Positions 48,221-49,958 of a DNA stretch of 49,958 bases are shown here, piece by piece; position 1 is the first letter of the stretch; each line of letters starts with the position of its first letter. The notes under the pieces were generated by a model. The model was not told where the DNA came from and did not search any database. It worked only from the letters and a program-made list of their open reading frames with translations. The position numbers were made by a program, and so were the translations under genes. This DNA is from Pseudomonas fluorescens (GTDB taxonomy: Bacteria > Pseudomonadota > Gammaproteobacteria > Pseudomonadales > Pseudomonadaceae). The DNA lies in NCBI RefSeq assembly GCF_902497895.1, contig NZ_CABVHQ010000045.1:1-49958 (forward strand). Direction: 5' to 3'.

Positions 48221-49729
48221 ATGCGTATCCACGTCAGTTTCATCGACCGCGTTGGCATTACCCAGGAAGTCCTGGCGCTGCTGGGTGGGCGCAATCTCAA
48301 TCTGGATGCGGTGGAAATGGTTCCACCCAACGTTTACATCGATGCCCCGACCTTGAGCCCGCAGGTGCTGGAAGAGTTGCGCGATGCGCTGTTCAGCGTG
48401 CACGGCGTACAAGCGGTGCGGGTGGTCGACATCCTTCCCGGCCAGCGCCGTCATCTGCAACTCGACGCATTGCTCGCGGCGATGACCGACCCGGTGCTGG
48501 CCCTGGACAGCGCCGGTAAAGTCCTGCTGGCCAACCCGGCGCTGATTGCCTTGTACGGTCGCGAACCGGCTGGCGAGAGCGTCGCCGAACTGTTTGCCGA
48601 TCCGGCGCTGCTGGATACCTTGCTCGAGCATGGTTTCCGCTTGCCATTGCGCGAGATCACCGTCAACGGCCAGACCCTGCTCCTCGACGCCACACCGATC
48701 ACCGATGCCGGCGCCTTGCTGACGCTGTACCAGCCGAACCGCATTGGTGAACGCCTGTCGGCGCTGCACCACGACCATGCCGAAGGTTTCGACGCGCTAC
48801 TCGGCGACTCCCCGGCAATTCGTACCCTCAAGGCCCGTGCGCAACGGGTGGCGACCCTCGACGCACCGCTGCTGATCCAGGGTGAAACCGGCACCGGCAA
48901 AGAGTTGGTGGCCCGCGCCTGTCATGCCGCCAGTGCTCGCCACAGCTCACCGTTTCTCGCACTGAACTGCGCCGCGCTGCCGGAAAACCTCGCCGAAAGC
49001 GAACTGTTCGGCTACGCACCCGGCGCCTTCACCGGCGCCCAGCGCGGTGGCAAGCCGGGATTGATGGAGCTGGCCAACCAGGGCACGGTATTCCTCGATG
49101 AAATCGGCGAGATGTCGCCGTATCTGCAAGCCAAGCTCCTGCGCTTTCTCAACGACGGCAGCTTCAGGCGTGTGGGCGGTGATCGCGAGGTCAAGGTCAA
49201 CGTGCGGATCCTCAGCGCGACCCACCGCGACCTGGAAAAAATGGTCAGCGAAGGCAGCTTCCGTGAAGACCTGTTCTACCGCTTGAACGTGCTCAACGTC
49301 GAAGTCCCGCCCCTGCGCGAGCGCGGCCAGGATATCCTGCTGCTGGCGCGCTACTTCATGCAGCAAGCCTGCGCACAGATCCAGCGCCCGGTCTGTCGCC
49401 TGGCCCCGGGGACCTATCCGGCATTGCTGGGCAACCGCTGGCCGGGCAACGTGCGGCAATTGCAGAACGTGATCTTCCGCGCCGCCGCGATTTGCGAAAG
49501 CAGCCTGGTGGACATCGGCGACCTGGACATTGCCGGCACCTCGGTAGCGCGTCAGAGCGACACTGAAGTCGACAGCCTGGAACAGGCCGTGGAGGAGTTC
49601 GAGAAAACCCTGCTGGAAAAACTCTACGTCAACTACCCCTCGACCCGACAACTGGCCAGCCGCCTGCAAACCTCCCACACCGCCATCGCCCATCGATTGC
49701 GCAAGTATGGGATTCCGGGCAAAACCTGA
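48221..49729 (+). CDS. gcsR: TyrR-type sigma-54 activator, probably GcsR
   Basis: Enhancer-binding regulator of 502 residues: an N-terminal ACT domain (MRIHVSFIDRVGITQEVLAL), a PAS-like domain (residues about 80-180), an AAA+ domain and a C-terminal helix-turn-helix (STRQLASRLQTSHTAIAHRL). Walker A is GETGTGKE, Walker B TVFLDEIGEM, and the sigma-54 contact loop GAFTGA is intact. TyrR/PhhR proteins have an altered loop; an intact loop and the NLNLDAVEMVPPNVY ACT segment fit GcsR, the glycine-cleavage activator of P. aeruginosa. Target genes are not in the window. Confidence 0.7.
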   Translation: MRIHVSFIDRVGITQEVLALLGGRNLNLDAVEMVPPNVYIDAPTLSPQVLEELRDALFSVHGVQAVRVVDILPGQRRHLQLDALLAAMTDPVLALDSAGKVLLANPALIALYGREPAGESVAELFADPALLDTLLEHGFRLPLREITVNGQTLLLDATPITDAGALLTLYQPNRIGERLSALHHDHAEGFDALLGDSPAIRTLKARAQRVATLDAPLLIQGETGTGKELVARACHAASARHSSPFLALNCAALPENLAESELFGYAPGAFTGAQRGGKPGLMELANQGTVFLDEIGEMSPYLQAKLLRFLNDGSFRRVGGDREVKVNVRILSATHRDLEKMVSEGSFREDLFYRLNVLNVEVPPLRERGQDILLLARYFMQQACAQIQRPVCRLAPGTYPALLGNRWPGNVRQLQNVIFRAAAICESSLVDIGDLDIAGTSVARQSDTEVDSLEQAVEEFEKTLLEKLYVNYPSTRQLASRLQTSHTAIAHRLRKYGIPGKT

Positions 49730-49790
49730 TCACACGCCTGCCACGCCGACCGCATATGCCTGCAATGTTGCGGGCATATCCAATCCGACT

Positions 49791-49958
49791 GTAGGAGCTG
49801 CCGCAGGCTGCGATCTTTTGACTTTGCATTTGTAGTGCCTGCGACAAGATCGCAATCCCCCACCGTACGCTCCCCCCCGTAGGAGCTGCCGCAGGCTGCG
49901 ATCTTTTGACTTTGCATTTGTAGTGCCTGCGACAAGATCGCAATCCCCCACCGTACGC
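49791..49958. repeat. 88-bp tandem repeat containing REP units
   Basis: A unit of 88 bases starting GTAGGAGCTGCCGCAGGCTG begins at 49791 and again at 49879, with no visible difference between the copies over the 80 bases available. Each unit has a REP and an inverted pair TGCGATCTT / AAGATCGCA. The window ends within the second copy, so the array may be longer. Confidence 0.9.

Noticed and set aside
15421..49958. Many repeated GATCGCAGCCTGCGGC-type sequences that could be taken for a CRISPR array
   Set aside because: They are dispersed inverted REP units in intergenic gaps, not regularly spaced direct repeats with unique spacers, and no cas genes are present.

Overview
The window is a piece of a Pseudomonas chromosome, most likely of the P. 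fluorescens group. The evidence is the closely packed Entner-Doudoroff and glucose-uptake genes (zwf-pgl-eda, hexR, oprB, gtsABCD, gltR-gltS, glk, edd, gap), an AmrZ-type regulator, the fadD1-fadD2-hydrolase-phaJ1 block, and many copies of the REP-type palindromes usual in this group.

Region 1 (1 to about 9380) is accessory DNA on the 3' side of a tRNA-Arg(CCT) gene, with no second island end visible in the window. It holds the tail of an IS66 transposase, a same-strand row of small genes (787-5422, minus strand) coding for HEPN-like, WYL, small membrane, cyclase-like and unrecognised proteins, a Tn3 transposase scrap, a GIY-YIG/T5orf172-like protein with a membrane segment, a short tyrosine recombinase, and a plus-strand trio (unknown, ribbon-helix-helix, zinc-ribbon) next to the tRNA. 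Several of the small genes share a hairpin 25-28 nt before the start codon. This is the part most likely to hold something undescribed.

Region 2 (9456-24760) is core DNA. It has two small proteins behind a good sigma-54 promoter, an isolated phnN, amrZ, mgtE, tandem fadD1/fadD2 with an alpha/beta hydrolase and phaJ1, a three-gene aromatic-acid-type efflux operon, a DUF2383 protein, a DUF3820 protein and a class V aminotransferase-like protein.

Region 3 (24764-43699) is the glucose catabolic region. Glucose would enter through OprB, be bound by GtsA, pass GtsBC driven by GtsD, be phosphorylated by Glk, and go through Zwf, Pgl, Edd and Eda to pyruvate and glyceraldehyde 3-phosphate, which Gap then oxidises. 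HexR-like dyads sit before zwf and gap. A shared dyad (TGTCAC-N6-GTGACA type) precedes gtsA and an AGE-family sugar isomerase gene. A-rich AANAANAA motifs, the kind bound by Hfq/Crc, lie in the leaders of zwf, oprB, gtsA, the isomerase gene, gltR and gap.

Region 4 (43770-49958) holds mgsA, a family III CoA transferase, an AlkA-type glycosylase whose 3' end runs into a repeat element, a decayed carbamate kinase fragment, a small DUF5064-like protein and a TyrR-type sigma-54 activator resembling GcsR. The window ends inside an 88-bp tandem repeat. Names rest on reading motifs and remembered gene orders; no database search was run.
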